NCBI RefSeq assembly: GCF_029168945.1
Contig: NC_083606.1
Location: 11,620,041 to 11,684,040 of the forward strand
Length of the DNA stretch: 64,000 nucleotides
Direction: 5' to 3'
Source: Cannabis sativa
Taxonomy: Eukaryota; Streptophyta; Magnoliopsida; Rosales; Cannabaceae
A program made the position numbers and the translations under genes. A model generated the notes under the pieces. That model made no database searches. It saw only the letters and a list, made by a program, of their open reading frames with translations, and was not told the DNA's origin. Shown here one piece after another: positions 12,950-24,418 of the stretch (within the stretch, counting starts at the first letter, position 1; each line of letters starts with the position of its first letter).

Positions 12950-14342
12950 AATTTAGAAAATAACAAGTAATGACATATGTTATAGAAATACTAAATCTAA
13001 CATAGTTTATTTCCCAAGGTATTTCAACAAACTGATACAGTGTCCCGTTTAGGCGAGAGTCAAAGCATCATCCATTGAATAGAGTTGTCAGCTCATCTAA
13101 AATGATAACCATTCTAGCAACCTTTTATTCGATCAAGATTGGAATTCAGCGTTGTCCCGTTTAGGCGAGAGTCAAGGCAATTCTATCTTATGAGCTTCCA
13201 CCATTGTTTCATAACTTGCAAGTCAAGTATGGTCGCCACCATTAGGGTGATCTATACCATACAAAACACTTACAAATTACTTATCATGCGAGGTTAAACG
13301 GTGCGAAATTGCTAATGAACGTTCCTCCATTAGGGAGGATTACTCACTAAAACAAACGCGGTGTAAAACCCACAATGGAGATCGAATGTCTCTTGATTAA
13401 AAGCTCATTATTTAAAAATAATATATGTATTTTGTATAATCGTTTAAATTCGATATTATAATAATGAAAAATTACAAACTAAAGTTGGTTTAAATAAAAA
13501 ATCAACTTTAATTAATTTTCAATTATTATTTAAAATAAATTCAAATAAATATCGAACAAGTTCCATAATATAATAATGAAAAATTACAAATCAAAATTGA
13601 TTTAAATAAAAAATCAACTTTAATTAATTTTCATTTATTAATTAAATTCAAAAAATAAATTTGAATAAAAATGGAACAAATTTGAAAATATCTTGTTTAA
13701 GTTGTTTTAGAAGAATCTAAAAAATCAACTTAAATATCTTTCAAATCAGATTTAATTAAATTTAAAATTAAGTTGTAACCACTTAATTTTGAAGATATTC
13801 CATTTTAAGTTAATATTCGAAAAGATATTAACCTAAAAAATATCTAAAATATTCCATTTTAAGTTAATATTCGAAAAGATATTAACTTAAAAAATATCTA
13901 AAGAATCTTAATAACCAATGCCTAAAATTCCTCAACTTAATTTTGAAATTTTGAATTCAAAAGATATTCAGATTTAAGTTGGTTAGTTGTAGATAACTAA
14001 ATATCAACTTAAATAGGAATATCTAATGAAAAATTTAAATTAAGTTCCAGAAAGAATCTAGATGGTTATAATTCTATATTTAATTAAATACAAGAAAATA
14101 CATATAGTTTAGCTTAGAATATAAAATTCTTTAAACTATGATTTTCTAAATTAATTTCAAAATAAATGAAATTAATTATGTTGCTAATCAATTTTAATTA
14201 GGTTAAACTAGTGTAATTAACCTAGTACAGTCATTCAAATCAGGCAAATGGGCCTTCACAATTGGGGTGGTTCAAGTGAGGGGGTGCTGGATTCAGTATG
14301 TCGTACCCACTTCTATGGCTCCCAACTCTCACACAAGGCCCG
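12950..14342 (-). other. Leader region of E1, upper part, with short repeats
   Basis: Non-coding DNA on the 5' side of gag. It carries two copies of TAGGCGAGAGTC (13050-13061, 13162-13173) that also occur at equivalent positions in E2 and E4. It then becomes very AT-rich, with a roughly 109-bp near-duplicate around 13462 and 13571 and a 54-bp tandem repeat at 13795-13903. Confidence 0.7.
13795..13903. repeat. 54-bp tandem duplication in the E1 leader
   Basis: The unit beginning ATTCCATTTTAAGTTAATAT occurs at about 13796 and again at about 13850, differing at one or two bases. E4 has only one copy at the equivalent place (about 48970), so this is a local duplication in E1. Confidence 0.75.
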
Positions 14343-14728
14343 AAAGAGAGGAATTTTTTTTTTTTTTTGACGCGGTGATCCAGATCACACATGATTAACA
14401 AAGCAGCAATCCACAATCGGCGGCGGCACCTCCTCGAACCAGGATAGCTCATTGTCTAACCGAAGAGCATGTTTTGCCAAACCATGTGCTGCAGAATTCA
14501 TATTCCGAGCCACATGGGACAAAACTGCTCCCGGGAGTTTAGACAATAATGCTATGACATCCTCAAAAAGTACACCCAGCTCGTTGAAAAAAACCTTTCC
14601 TTTGTTTATAGCTGTGACTAGAGACAGAGAATCGGAAAAAACCTCTTTAATTTGGATTCCGCATGAAAGAGCCCAATTAAGTCCAAACAAAAGTGCCAAG
14701 GTCTCTGCTTGTAAAACAGAGATACTTC

Positions 14729-15293
14729 CTGAAGACATAACAAACCAGAAAACACCACAATGAAAATTATGAGTCAAAGTTAAAGGCAAACTACCACAAG
14801 AGACGTAACCCCAAAACGATAAAATCAACAATGCTAAGAAAGAATAAAAGGAAAAAACTAGCCAAAGGGATAACCCTTTGGCTAGTAAAAGAACACCATA
14901 AAACATAAAATAAGCATTTTCCCCGAAAAAGGGCAAAAACATATTAGTCTTGATACATTCAAGCCTGATACAAGTGCACTCCAAAACTAGCCTACCAATG
15001 ATTAACTAATCAGTCTAAAAATACCTATCCACATTATATAAGCACCACCAGGTACTGCTCAATCACTTAGCTAGAAGCATATTTTAAAACTGTTACATCA
15101 GACCTAGCCCTTTTAGCAATTAAGATATAAAAGACCATGCATCATCTGAAACATATAGAACCAGACCTAATACTATTCAAACATAAAACCGCCCCTTGTA
15201 TAACGTTTCGAAAACCTGTTCAAAACACTATGCTATAAAATTTAAGGTTAATACAAATCGAAAAAATTTCCTTAAAGATAAAGATCTGTCTAC
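14729..15293 (-). other. Putative 565-bp intron in the LINE RNase H domain
   Basis: Donor CTTAAAG|GTAGAC and acceptor TTATGTCTTCAG|GAAGTATC, phase 1. Joining gives ...CKPLKG-SISVLQAETLALL, exactly the continuity expected in plant LINE-type RNase H. The segment itself has stops in this frame and no RNase H similarity. Confidence 0.7.
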
Positions 15294-16905
15294 CTTTAAG
15301 AGGCTTGCAAACTGCTGCCCTTACCCTTCTATCTTCTGAAAGGATAATAGCCCCTAAACCAACTGAACTTGTATTATTCGATCGCTTCTTTGCATCAACC
15401 ATAAGTATTGTATGTCTCTGTTCTTCTTGAGGATCCCTATGTAGAACTTCTGAATTATTTCTATTTCTTTGAATAGGAAGGCTACTAACCTTGGCTCCAT
15501 CACGAGCAGATACAACAGTTCCATAATAACTGTCAATCCAATTAACAATCTGTTGTGGTTGTCCTAAATGTTGACCATGAGTAATTTTATTTCTCTCCGT
15601 CCATATGGCCCAAGCACTAATAATAATTTTCTCAAACAAATCCTTTTCTACCACCTCAGCAGCATATAATATCACATTTTTAAAATCAATTACCTCTCTC
15701 ACCTCATGTAGAAATGTAAACTCCAGAAGTTTCCAAATTTCTTGTGCAAAGGGACACCAGAAAATAGCATGAGCATTAGACTCTCCTCCAAATCCACATA
15801 ACTCACATGAATTATTAGAAACTATTTTTCTTTTTTCCAATCCAATACGCGTTGGCAAGATTTCATGGAAACCCCTCCACGCAAAATGTAAAATTTTCCT
15901 GGGTATTTTTAATCCCCAGAATTGCTTCCACCATGTTGAGAACACATCACTAGCTGATGAGGGTAATGACTTATCCAAAGTCATCGTAGTGTTATATCCA
16001 CTGCCTACAGAATAATTACCATGATTAGTATAATGCCAAAACCACGCATCTTCATGATTGAATGGACTCAACGGGATGGAAGAAATACATTCTGCATTTG
16101 GAGGATTAAAGTGTTGTTGTATTATGGTAAAATTCCAACATCCAAGTGACTCAATAAGATCTGACACTCTTGCCACCTCATACGCTGGAGCTGAGCTAGG
16201 AAGGAAAGAAGGTGGTCTTGGTAACCACGGGTCTCTGAATGTCCTTGTGTCTTTACCATTTCCTATACTCCGTCTAAGACCCTTTAATAACAAATCTCTA
16301 CCCCATAGAATTCCTTGCCAAGTTGGTGACGGATATGATCCCTTTTCTGCCTTTAGAATATTCGTGAGCCTGAAATATCGTGCTTTCAAAACTTGAGCCA
16401 ATATTGATTTGGGGTTCATTAAGATCCTCCATGCCTGCTTTGCCAAAAGAGCTTGATTATATTGGCTGAACCGTCTAAAACCTAAACCTCGATCACTCTT
16501 TGGTTTACAAATCTTATGCCAAGCTCTCCAATGAGTTTTATGTTTATTGTCAACTGATCCCCACCAGTATCTTGCTATCAATTTTTCTATCTCTTCCCCG
16601 ATACCCTCTGGAATTTTAAAACAGGACATTTGGTAGGTGGGCATTGCTTGGATAACAGCTTTGACCAGTACTTCCTTACCCCCTTGTGAAAAAAGCTTTG
16701 CCTGATACTCATGAAGTTTTGCCCATATTTTATCCTTTATTGGTCTGAAAATCTCAGTTTTGTTCTTTCCACCTATCATAGGTAAACCCAAATATTTTTC
16801 AATGGCCTCCGTTGTCTGCATATTTAAGGCTTCTGAATACAGTTTCCTCATTTCTTCCTTTGTATTTGACGAAAAACAGAGAATAGATTTATTGAAATTT
16901 ATTAC

Positions 16906-17029
16906 CTATAAATTCGAAAGAAAGAATTAAAACATAAAGTTACTTATCCAACTTTTAAATCAAATAACATTTGGTTATTAATATAATAATGAAGTAAAAT
17001 TCCAAATACCCAGACTACCAACTTTTTAC
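16906..17029 (-). other. Putative 124-bp intron in the LINE RT domain
   Basis: Donor GGACAG|GTAAAAAG and acceptor TTCGAATTTATAG|GTAATAAA, phase 0, AT-rich inside. Joining gives YSRCSGQ-VINFNKS, which restores a conserved LINE motif. AGGTAA is present at both borders, so it could also be an insertion that duplicated this 6-mer and thereby created splice sites. Confidence 0.65.
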
Positions 17030-17198
17030 CTGTCCTGAGCATCTTGAATAAACTGCAAAAATTTGTTGGATTGAATGCAATGATCCCTCATTAGCCGCCA
17101 AGAAGAGTAAACTATCGTCAGCGAAGAATAGATGACTAATAGAGGGAGCTTCTCTCGCCACTTTTAGACCAAATATCTCAAAAGAGAGAGAGGAATTT

Positions 17199-18496
17199 AA
17201 CCTTAATAAGAACAACTGTTATTAATTGAATAGGCCCAAAAACTAAATGGGCCTAAATAAATTCTATCAAGAACTATAATAATTTATTTTAGCAACAACA
17301 ACCTATATGCATCTATAATAAAATTAAACACATAGGCTCACACAGGCACACTTTGGATGGGTCCTATCATGTTGCTAGGTCATACACAGATGAATGAAGA
17401 TTATAAATTATACCTGTTACAAATTATTATCTTGACCAAGGGAGCCATCAGATCATTAGATCTGGCAAAAGGTAACCATGGCTATTTGCAATCAAGTAAT
17501 AATAGGTTTTGAAAACTTACACACAAGTTAAAATACATACTCCTGCAACAAGGTTAGTTGGATAGTTGGATGTAGGATTTATTTAATTTTAAATTAAATA
17601 TTTAATTTCGAAAATAATTAATTAAAAAAAAATTTGAAAATTTAAAAAAAATTGAAAAATTCGAAAATTAAAAAAAAATTAAAATTAAACCTACAATTTT
17701 TAAAAAATTAGGTTTCAACCAACCTAAATATCATTTCAAAAATTTGCTAACTACTTTTAAATTTTAAATGTTATTTTATAAATAAAAAATTAAATAAAAA
17801 ATTAGAAAAGATAAATAAATATCTTTTTCAAATTTTAAATGTAATTTAAATAAATAAAATAACAAAATTTAAAAAATTAGCAAAATATCTTATATCATTT
17901 AAAAATTACATGATTATAAATATCTTATTTTTTTTTTAAAATTTAAAATAAGATAAGATATAATCAAATTTTAAAATAAGATAGATTTTTAAGCAAGAAG
18001 ATAGATACTAATTCTATTCAAATTCAAATTACACTAATATCTTGAATTAAATTTAAAAAATATTAAATTAATTCAAAATGATAATTAGAATTGAATTAGG
18101 AATAGTAATAGTATATATACAAAATCATACAAAAAATTGGAAGTTAATTCCATGGAAAAGCATGAAAAATCGAAGAAAAATAAAAAAATTGTGAACTGTA
18201 CGGACAGATTTGCGATCGCAGGAAAATATCAGCACAACCCCGATTTTTTCAAATCTTCAAAAAATCATAACTAATTCAAATAAAATCCAAATTAAGTTTT
18301 GTAAAAGGCTAACTTGCTTAATTTTTTCCATACTATCCAATAAAAATAATTCCAGAGATAAAATCGCAATTATTTTTCACGAAAATTTCACAAACATCAA
18401 TCAATCATCAAATAACACTCAATACAACATGATACCATCCAAAGAACATACAAACAATCGTTTTAAAGTCCAAATTTCTTGCAAGTAAATCAATTA
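17199..18496 (-). other. Leader region of E1, lower part, AT-rich
   Basis: Non-coding DNA between the LINE target duplication and the primer site. It is very AT-rich (17580-18070) and closely matched by 49483-50920 of E4. An open frame at 18210-18488 on the plus strand is antisense to the element and has no recognisable domain. Confidence 0.65.
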
Positions 18497-18513
18497 CCAT
18501 GGCTCTGAGGTCA
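18497..18513 (-). promoter_or_regulatory. Primer-binding site of element E1
   Basis: Read on the minus strand, TGACCTCAGAGCCATGG starts two bases after the 5' LTR end. It resembles TGGTATCAGAGCCATGG, complementary to initiator tRNA-Met, with three changes. E4 has TGGCCTCAGAGCCATGG at the same place. Confidence 0.75.
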
Positions 18514-18515
18514 GT

Positions 18516-20407
18516 TGTAGGAAATTATTTTACTAGGATCTTAGATCTACTCACAAGTATGTTTATTAACATCCTAAATAAGAACTTTCTAAAACGATAA
18601 ATTAAACACATATAAAGTTTAAGAAACCTTACATTGGGTGCAGCGGAATTAAATGACTCCTTCCGTTCAGATCTCTAACCCTTGAATCCTTTATGTAGCA
18701 GAGTATTATCAAGATCTGAACCTGGATCTCTTTCTCTGAATCCTTGATGCTGAATCTCCTTTGCTGATGATCTTTCTTCACGATCTTCCTCACTATGATT
18801 GAGGTATTGCTTGATGTGTGTGGGCACTACTCTAATCACTAAAGTAATTTCGAAATTCAAAGGAAGAAGCAAGAGAGAGAGTGGCGGCTAGAGAAGAGAG
18901 AATGGAGGCTTAGGTTTTTCTGATTCAGAAAGTGTAATTTTCCTGAAGCCTTCACTATCTATTTATAGCATTCCACTAGGGTTAGATTTGAATTATATGG
19001 CATTAAAATAATGAAAAAATCAACTTAAAAAACCTATAAAGGTGGCCGGCCATGGCTTAGTGGACTGGGCCTTGCTATTTGCAATTTTGCAATTTTAACA
19101 CCTTTTGTATCTGATTTTCTCAAAAATGCCAATTTCCTAATTCAATCATTTAAATGCCAATTCTAACTATTTAATAACTATAAATAATTATTAAATAATA
19201 TTGTCATTTATCATATTTATTAATTGAACCATACAAAGTATCATAATTAACAAATATGCCCCTATTAACTATTTCTTTACAATTTCGCCCTTACTTAGTG
19301 AAAATTTCACAAATAGACATAGTCTCATTCGTGAATTATAATTGATTAATCAAAACCAATTACATGAGTCTTACAAACAATATTATCTCAACTAGTGGGG
19401 GGACCATGGGTCTATATAACCGAGCTTCCAATACGTAGATCAAGAATTTAGCACTAAAATTCACTAACTTATTAATTCTTCGTTGAATCCACGCATAGAA
19501 CTTAGAATTGCACTCTCAGTATATAGAATGCTCTATATGTTCCACCATATAGACACATCATTAGTTATCCATTGTTATAATCCTAATGTGATCAATGATC
19601 CTCTATATGAATGATCTACACAGTAAAGGGATTAAATTACCGTAACTCCCTACTATGTATTTTATCATTAAAACACTTGACTCCGTATAAATGATATTTC
19701 AGCTTATGTGAAATGAGATCTCCACCATTTATTTTCGTTTGGTCAAGCTCGAAGGAAATCATCCTTTGCTTACTATTCGCCAGGTAGAAGCTATAGATTC
19801 CATGTTTATGCTAGCGCTCCCACTCAATTGCACTACCGTGTTCCCAAAATGTACGTATCACCCTGACCTAAAAGTAGGCTTAACTAACAAATCAAAGAAC
19901 ACGAATAGCCTTTCAAGATTGAGCCTAATCATAACAGGATTAAGATCATTTGATCTAGGATCAACTTGGCGATATTGACTTGAATAGATTTTACGGTAAG
20001 TTTAATTAAATCTAAATCAAAGTTCAATATCGGTCCCTTCCGATGCATACTCCATGCATCCAACCTGAGCTTTACTTTAACCAATGTTCTGGAAAAAACA
20101 TAGTATTTCTCCAAATACAAGTAAACTCTTGTTGTAGATTATCATATCAGTAAAACCCTGTGTCTGATAAATCTAGGAAACTTTATTCACATAGTCATGT
20201 TTACTTTCCAATGTGATGACAGCACAATAAACATGATCAAGTATGTGAAAAGGGTTTAAGATGAATTTATAAATCAATTAGACAAGCAATTGATAAAGTG
20301 AGCCAAAACATACACAAATGAATGAAAAATACTTCTGTTTCTTTATTGATGTTGAATAAAATAGATTACATTGAGATGGAGTTTTATTTAGGGCATAAAA
20401 CCTAACA
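18516..20407 (-). repeat. 5' LTR of element E1
   Basis: 1,892 bp, bounded TGTAGG...CCTAACA on the plus strand (the inner end changed from TGTTGG). Minus-sense TATA box at 18959-18968. Apart from the 21-bp indel near 19500 it differs from the 3' LTR by scattered substitutions only. Confidence 0.93.
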
Positions 20408-20412
20408 TAATT

Positions 20413-22545
20413 CTCAACCAAGAGGAGCTTATGGTAACATTAACCGGGTCCTTGCAAGAAATCAAAGAAGTGGTCCTCCTTCAATTCCACAACTGCTTTG
20501 TCAAGTGTATCACAAGCCTGGACACACAACAGCCGTTTGCCATTACAGATTCGACAAGGGTTTTGTCACTCCTTAGATGGGAGATTCGAAGGCCTTTCCA
20601 ACTGAAATCGAAGAACATGACAATCCTCAGGCTTATTCTTCCAACACCGTACCTGAATTTCTTGATGATTACGATTGGTATGCTGATACCGGGGCTGCAA
20701 ATCATGTTGCACAAGGAATGGAACAATTGGATTCTCAAATGGCATACTCGGGACCCGATGCTCTCACTGTTGGCAATGGCAAGAAACTTGCCATTTCCCA
20801 TGTTGGTAACACCTCTTTACCCTCCTCTAGTCTTCCTTTAAAATTACAATCTGTTTTAAAAGTCCCTCATATTACCAAAAATCTTGTCAGTGTTCTTCAA
20901 CTCACTAAAGATAACCATGTCTTTCTTGAATTTCATTCTACCTGTTGTTTTGTCAAGAACAAGGTCACAGGGACTGTTTTGCTCAAGGGGAGAGTTAAAA
21001 ACGACCTATACACATTGTCTCATCGATCTTTTGTCACACCAGAAGTCAATATTCACTGTCATCTTGCTACATCTGCACATAGGCCTTCAATAGCATCTGC
21101 TCTTAGCTCTAGATCAGAAAAAGAATCAGATTGTAATAATAATATAGCTGCTACATCAGCTATCACCCCTTGTAATGACTTTTCTATCAATAAAGAAAGT
21201 AATTTTTCATGTTTCAATCTCCCTGTTCAGGCCTTTACTTTACAAAATTCTAATGTAAATTTGTGACATATGAAACTCGGGCACCCTGCCTCAAGAATCC
21301 TTGCCAAGATTCTCCACCAGTTACATATACCACCAAATTTGAAAGCCTTACAATTTTGTGAGGCATGCAAACAAGGAAAGAGTCATAGGTTACCTTACTC
21401 TCTCTCTGAGTCTAGAGCATCCCAACCATTAGAATCGGTACACATGGACTTATGGGGTCCCTCTCACATACCATCCAAAGAAGGGTATAGGTATTATATC
21501 CATTTCCTAGATGACTATAGTAGGTATACATGGATCTTTCCTCTTACCGTAAAGTATCAATCCTATCCTACTTTTCTTCAGTTTAAAACTCTTGCTGAAA
21601 AACAATTTAATTTTCCAATTAAAAGTGTCCAATCTGATTGGGGAGGTGAATATCGGTCCTTGGCCAAATTTCTACACCAACATGGGGTTCACTTTCAACA
21701 CCCTTGCCCACATGATCATGAACAAAATGGGCGTGCTGAAAGAAAGCATCGCCACATCACTGAAACTGGGTTGACATTACTTGCTCAAGCTAAACTTGAC
21801 TTGTCTTACTGGTGGAATGCTTTTAAGACAACTACTTATGTGATTAATTGGCTGCCTACCTTTGTCATAGGAGACATATCTCCATTTGAGTGCTTATTTC
21901 ATAAAGCACCTGACTACACATTACTCAAACCGTTTGGCTGTGCATGCTTTCCTTATCTCAGACCATATAATGCTCATAAGTTGAATTTCAGGTTGATAAG
22001 TGCATTTTTCTTGGCTACTCTCTGGTTCACAAGGGATATCTATGTTAACATAAAAGTGGCAGACTCTATGTTGCTCGAAATGTTGAATTTAATGAGGAGG
22101 AATTTTCTAGACTTCCATCTACCATTTCACATCAGGTACATCCTTCTCATAATTCATCTATGCCTACTGCAACATTTACAACACCTATACTACCTACTAA
22201 TTCGATTTACACATCTGCTGAGGTACAAAATACACCAAATTCTGGTGTGCCACAAGAACCAGCTGCTGTTATCGGTGTGCCTGCAACATCTGTAACTCAC
22301 AACATGAACCCACCAGTTGCTCCTTCTACTTTGCCTACTGTACCACCCTCACATCAGCCCCCACCAGAAATTAATGCCTCGAATTGCATTCCCTCCATGC
22401 CTTAACATCCCATACATCCCACACCACCTACCACAAATGAACCAGCCTCAAACACTGCCCCAAATCCCAACAACACCAGTAACACTCACTCCATGCAAAA
22501 ACGATCCAAGTCTGGAATAACCAAGCCAAAAGATTATCATGCCAC
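20413..22545 (+). pseudogene. Element F: end of gag, protease, integrase, broken
   Basis: Continues the frame of 6630-7395 after the duplicated TAATT. In order there is a zinc knuckle CQVYHKPGHTAAVC (second Cys now Tyr), a TAG stop at 20574-20576 (probably former CAG), protease DTGAANHV near 20690, and a pre-integrase region. A TGA stop at 21264-21266 sits where WH is expected before KLGHPA. The integrase core follows: MDLWGP, QSDWGGEY, NGRAERKHRH. A frameshift near 21990 moves the reading to another frame (CIFLGYS...HKSGRLYVARNVEFNEEEF), followed by a Pro/Thr-rich linker to 22545, where E2 interrupts. Integrase joins the cDNA copy to host DNA. The frame resumes exactly at 40122. Confidence 0.9.
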
Positions 22546-24418
22546 TATTGGAAATTATTTTACCAGGATCTTAGATCTACTCACAAGTATGTTTATTAAC
22601 ACCCTAAATATGAACTTTCTAAAGTTTAGGAAACCTTACATTGGGTGCAGCGGAATAATATGACTCCTTCCGTTCAGATATCTAGCCCTTGATTCCTTTC
22701 TGTAGCAGAGCATTATCAATATCTGAACCTGGATCTCTTTCTCTGAATCTTTGATGCTGAAACTCCTTTTGCTGAATGTCTTTCTTCACGATCTTCCTCA
22801 CTATGATTGAGGTATCACTTGCTGTGTGTGGGCACTACTCATACACTAAGGATTTCGAAATTTAAGGAAGAAGAAAGAGAGAGTGGGTTCGGCCAAAGAT
22901 AGGGAGAGAGAAGGCTAAGGTTTTTCTCTGAAGGAAAAATAGAAAATTTAAGTGTAATTTTTCAGAAGCCTTCACTATCTATTTATAGCATTCCATTAGG
23001 GTTAGGTTTGAATTATTTGGCATTAAAATAATGAAAATATCAGTTTAAATTTCCTACAAAAGTGGTCGGCCCTATACTAGTGGATTTGGGCCTCACTTTT
23101 TGCAATTTTGTAGTTTTACCTTTTCTGCATCTGATTTTCTCAAAAACGTCAATTTTCTAATTCAACCATTTAAATGCCAATTCTAACTATTTAATAACTA
23201 TAAATAATTATTAAATAATATTGTCCTTTATCATATTTATTAATTGAACCATACAAAGTATCATAATTAACAAATATGCCCCTATTAACTCTTTCTTTAC
23301 AATTTCGCCCTTACTTAGTGAAAAATTCACAAATAGACATAGTCTAATTTGAGAATTATAATTGATTAATCAAAACCAATTATATGAGTCTTACAAGCAA
23401 TATTATCTCAACTAGTGTGGGGACCATGGGTCTATATAACCGAGCTTCCAATAAGTAGATCAAGAATTTAGCACTAAAATTCACTAACTTATTAATTCTT
23501 CGTTGAATCCACGCATAGAACTTAGAATTGCACTCTCAGTATAATAGAATGCTCTATATGTTCCACCATATAGACGCATCATTAGTTATCCATTGTTATA
23601 ATCCTAATGTGATCAATGATCCTCTATATGAATGATCTACACTGTAAAGGGATTAGATTACCGTTACACCCTACAATGTATTTTATCCTTAAAACACTTG
23701 ACCCCGTATAAATGATATTTCAGCTTATGTGAAATGAGTACTCCACCATTTATGTTCGTTTGGTCAAGCTCGAAGGAGATGATCCTTTGCTTACTATTCG
23801 CCATATGGAAGCTATAGATTCCATGTTTATGCTAGCGCTCCCACTCAATTGCACTACCGTGTTCCCAAAATGTACGTATCACCCTGACCTAAAAGTAGGC
23901 TTAACTAACAAATCAAAGAACACAAATAGCCTTTCAAGATTGAGCCTAATCATAACAGGATTAAGAACATTTGATCTAGGATCAACTAGGCAATATTGAC
24001 TTGAATAGATATTACGGTAAGTTTAATAAATCTAAGTCAAAGTTCAATATCGGTCCCTTCCGATGCATACTCCATGCATCCAACCTGAGCTTTACTTTAA
24101 CCAATGCTCAGGAAAGAACATAGCACTTCTCCAAATGCAAGTAAACTCTGTTGTAGATTATCATATCAGTAAAACCCTATGTCTGATAAATCGAGGAAAC
24201 TTTATTCACAAAGTCATGTTTACTTTCCAATGTGTTGACGGCACAATAAACAAGATCAAGTATGTGAAAAGGGTTTCAGATGAATTTATACATTATGTAC
24301 ATATAGTCATGAAATAAATCATGTGAACCATGCAACATTAAATGTTATTTCTGATCTATATTAATAAGTAAATCTGATTATATTGAAATGAGTTTTATTT
24401 AGGGCATAAAACCCAACA
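22546..24418 (-). repeat. 3' LTR of element E2
   Basis: Bounded TATTGG (changed from TGTTGG) and CCCAACA. Minus-sense TATA box at 22979-22988. About 20 bp present in the other copies (the ACGATGAAATAAACAC stretch) is missing near 22620. Confidence 0.9.

Larger units (their letters stand above)
14357..17186 (-). mobile_element. 5'-truncated LINE (L1-type) inserted in the E1 leader
   Basis: A minus-strand retroposon of about 2.8 kb. Its 3' end has a poly(A) tail, seen as T's to 14368. Its target duplication AGAGAGGAATTT occurs at both ends (about 14345-14356 and 17187-17198). E4 has the empty site with the same flanks at about 49471-49482, which confirms the boundaries. The content is the C-terminal half of ORF2: the end of RT (FADD), the RVT zinc-binding region and an RNase H domain. 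The copy starts inside RT, a typical 5' truncation from target-primed reverse transcription. Confidence 0.92.
14385..17186 (-). pseudogene. LINE ORF2 C-terminal part with two intron-like interruptions
   Basis: The frame enters at the RT palm (SHLFFADDSLLF, 17110-17150) and reaches YSRCSGQ. After a 124-bp interruption (16906-17029) it continues as VINFNKSILCFSS through the thumb and the RVT zinc-binding domain (CELCG...HAIFWCPFAQEIW). It begins an RNase H domain (SSVGLGAIIL) ending at CKPLKG. After a second interruption (14729-15293) it resumes as SISVLQAETLALLFG and ends with the RNase H C-terminus, stopping about 20 bp before the poly(A). Both interruptions have GT and AG borders and their removal restores the protein in frame. 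A 543-codon stretch from 16851 is open. No start codon remains because of 5' truncation. Confidence 0.85.
7396..20407 (-). mobile_element. Copia LTR retrotransposon E1 (Tork/Angela-like), nested in F
   Basis: The element is on the minus strand, so its 3' LTR is at low coordinates (7396-9269) and its 5' LTR at 18516-20407. The perfect 5-bp target duplication TAATT lies at 7391-7395 and 20408-20412 and splits the gag of element F. The polypurine tract adjoins the 3' LTR at 9270, and a tRNA-Met-type primer site lies below the 5' LTR. Pol (integrase, RT, RNase H) is nearly open over 1,005 codons. The leader is long (about 5.5 kb including a LINE). LTRs of about 1.9 kb and the polyprotein style suggest the Tork/Angela group; the lineage is inference. 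Gag lacks its N-terminus and there is a nonsense codon, so this copy is not autonomous. Confidence 0.93.

Noticed and set aside
13039..13175. Repeated leader boxes considered as a CRISPR-like array
   Set aside because: Only two to four copies with unequal spacing, in a plant retrotransposon leader conserved among three copies; not a CRISPR array.
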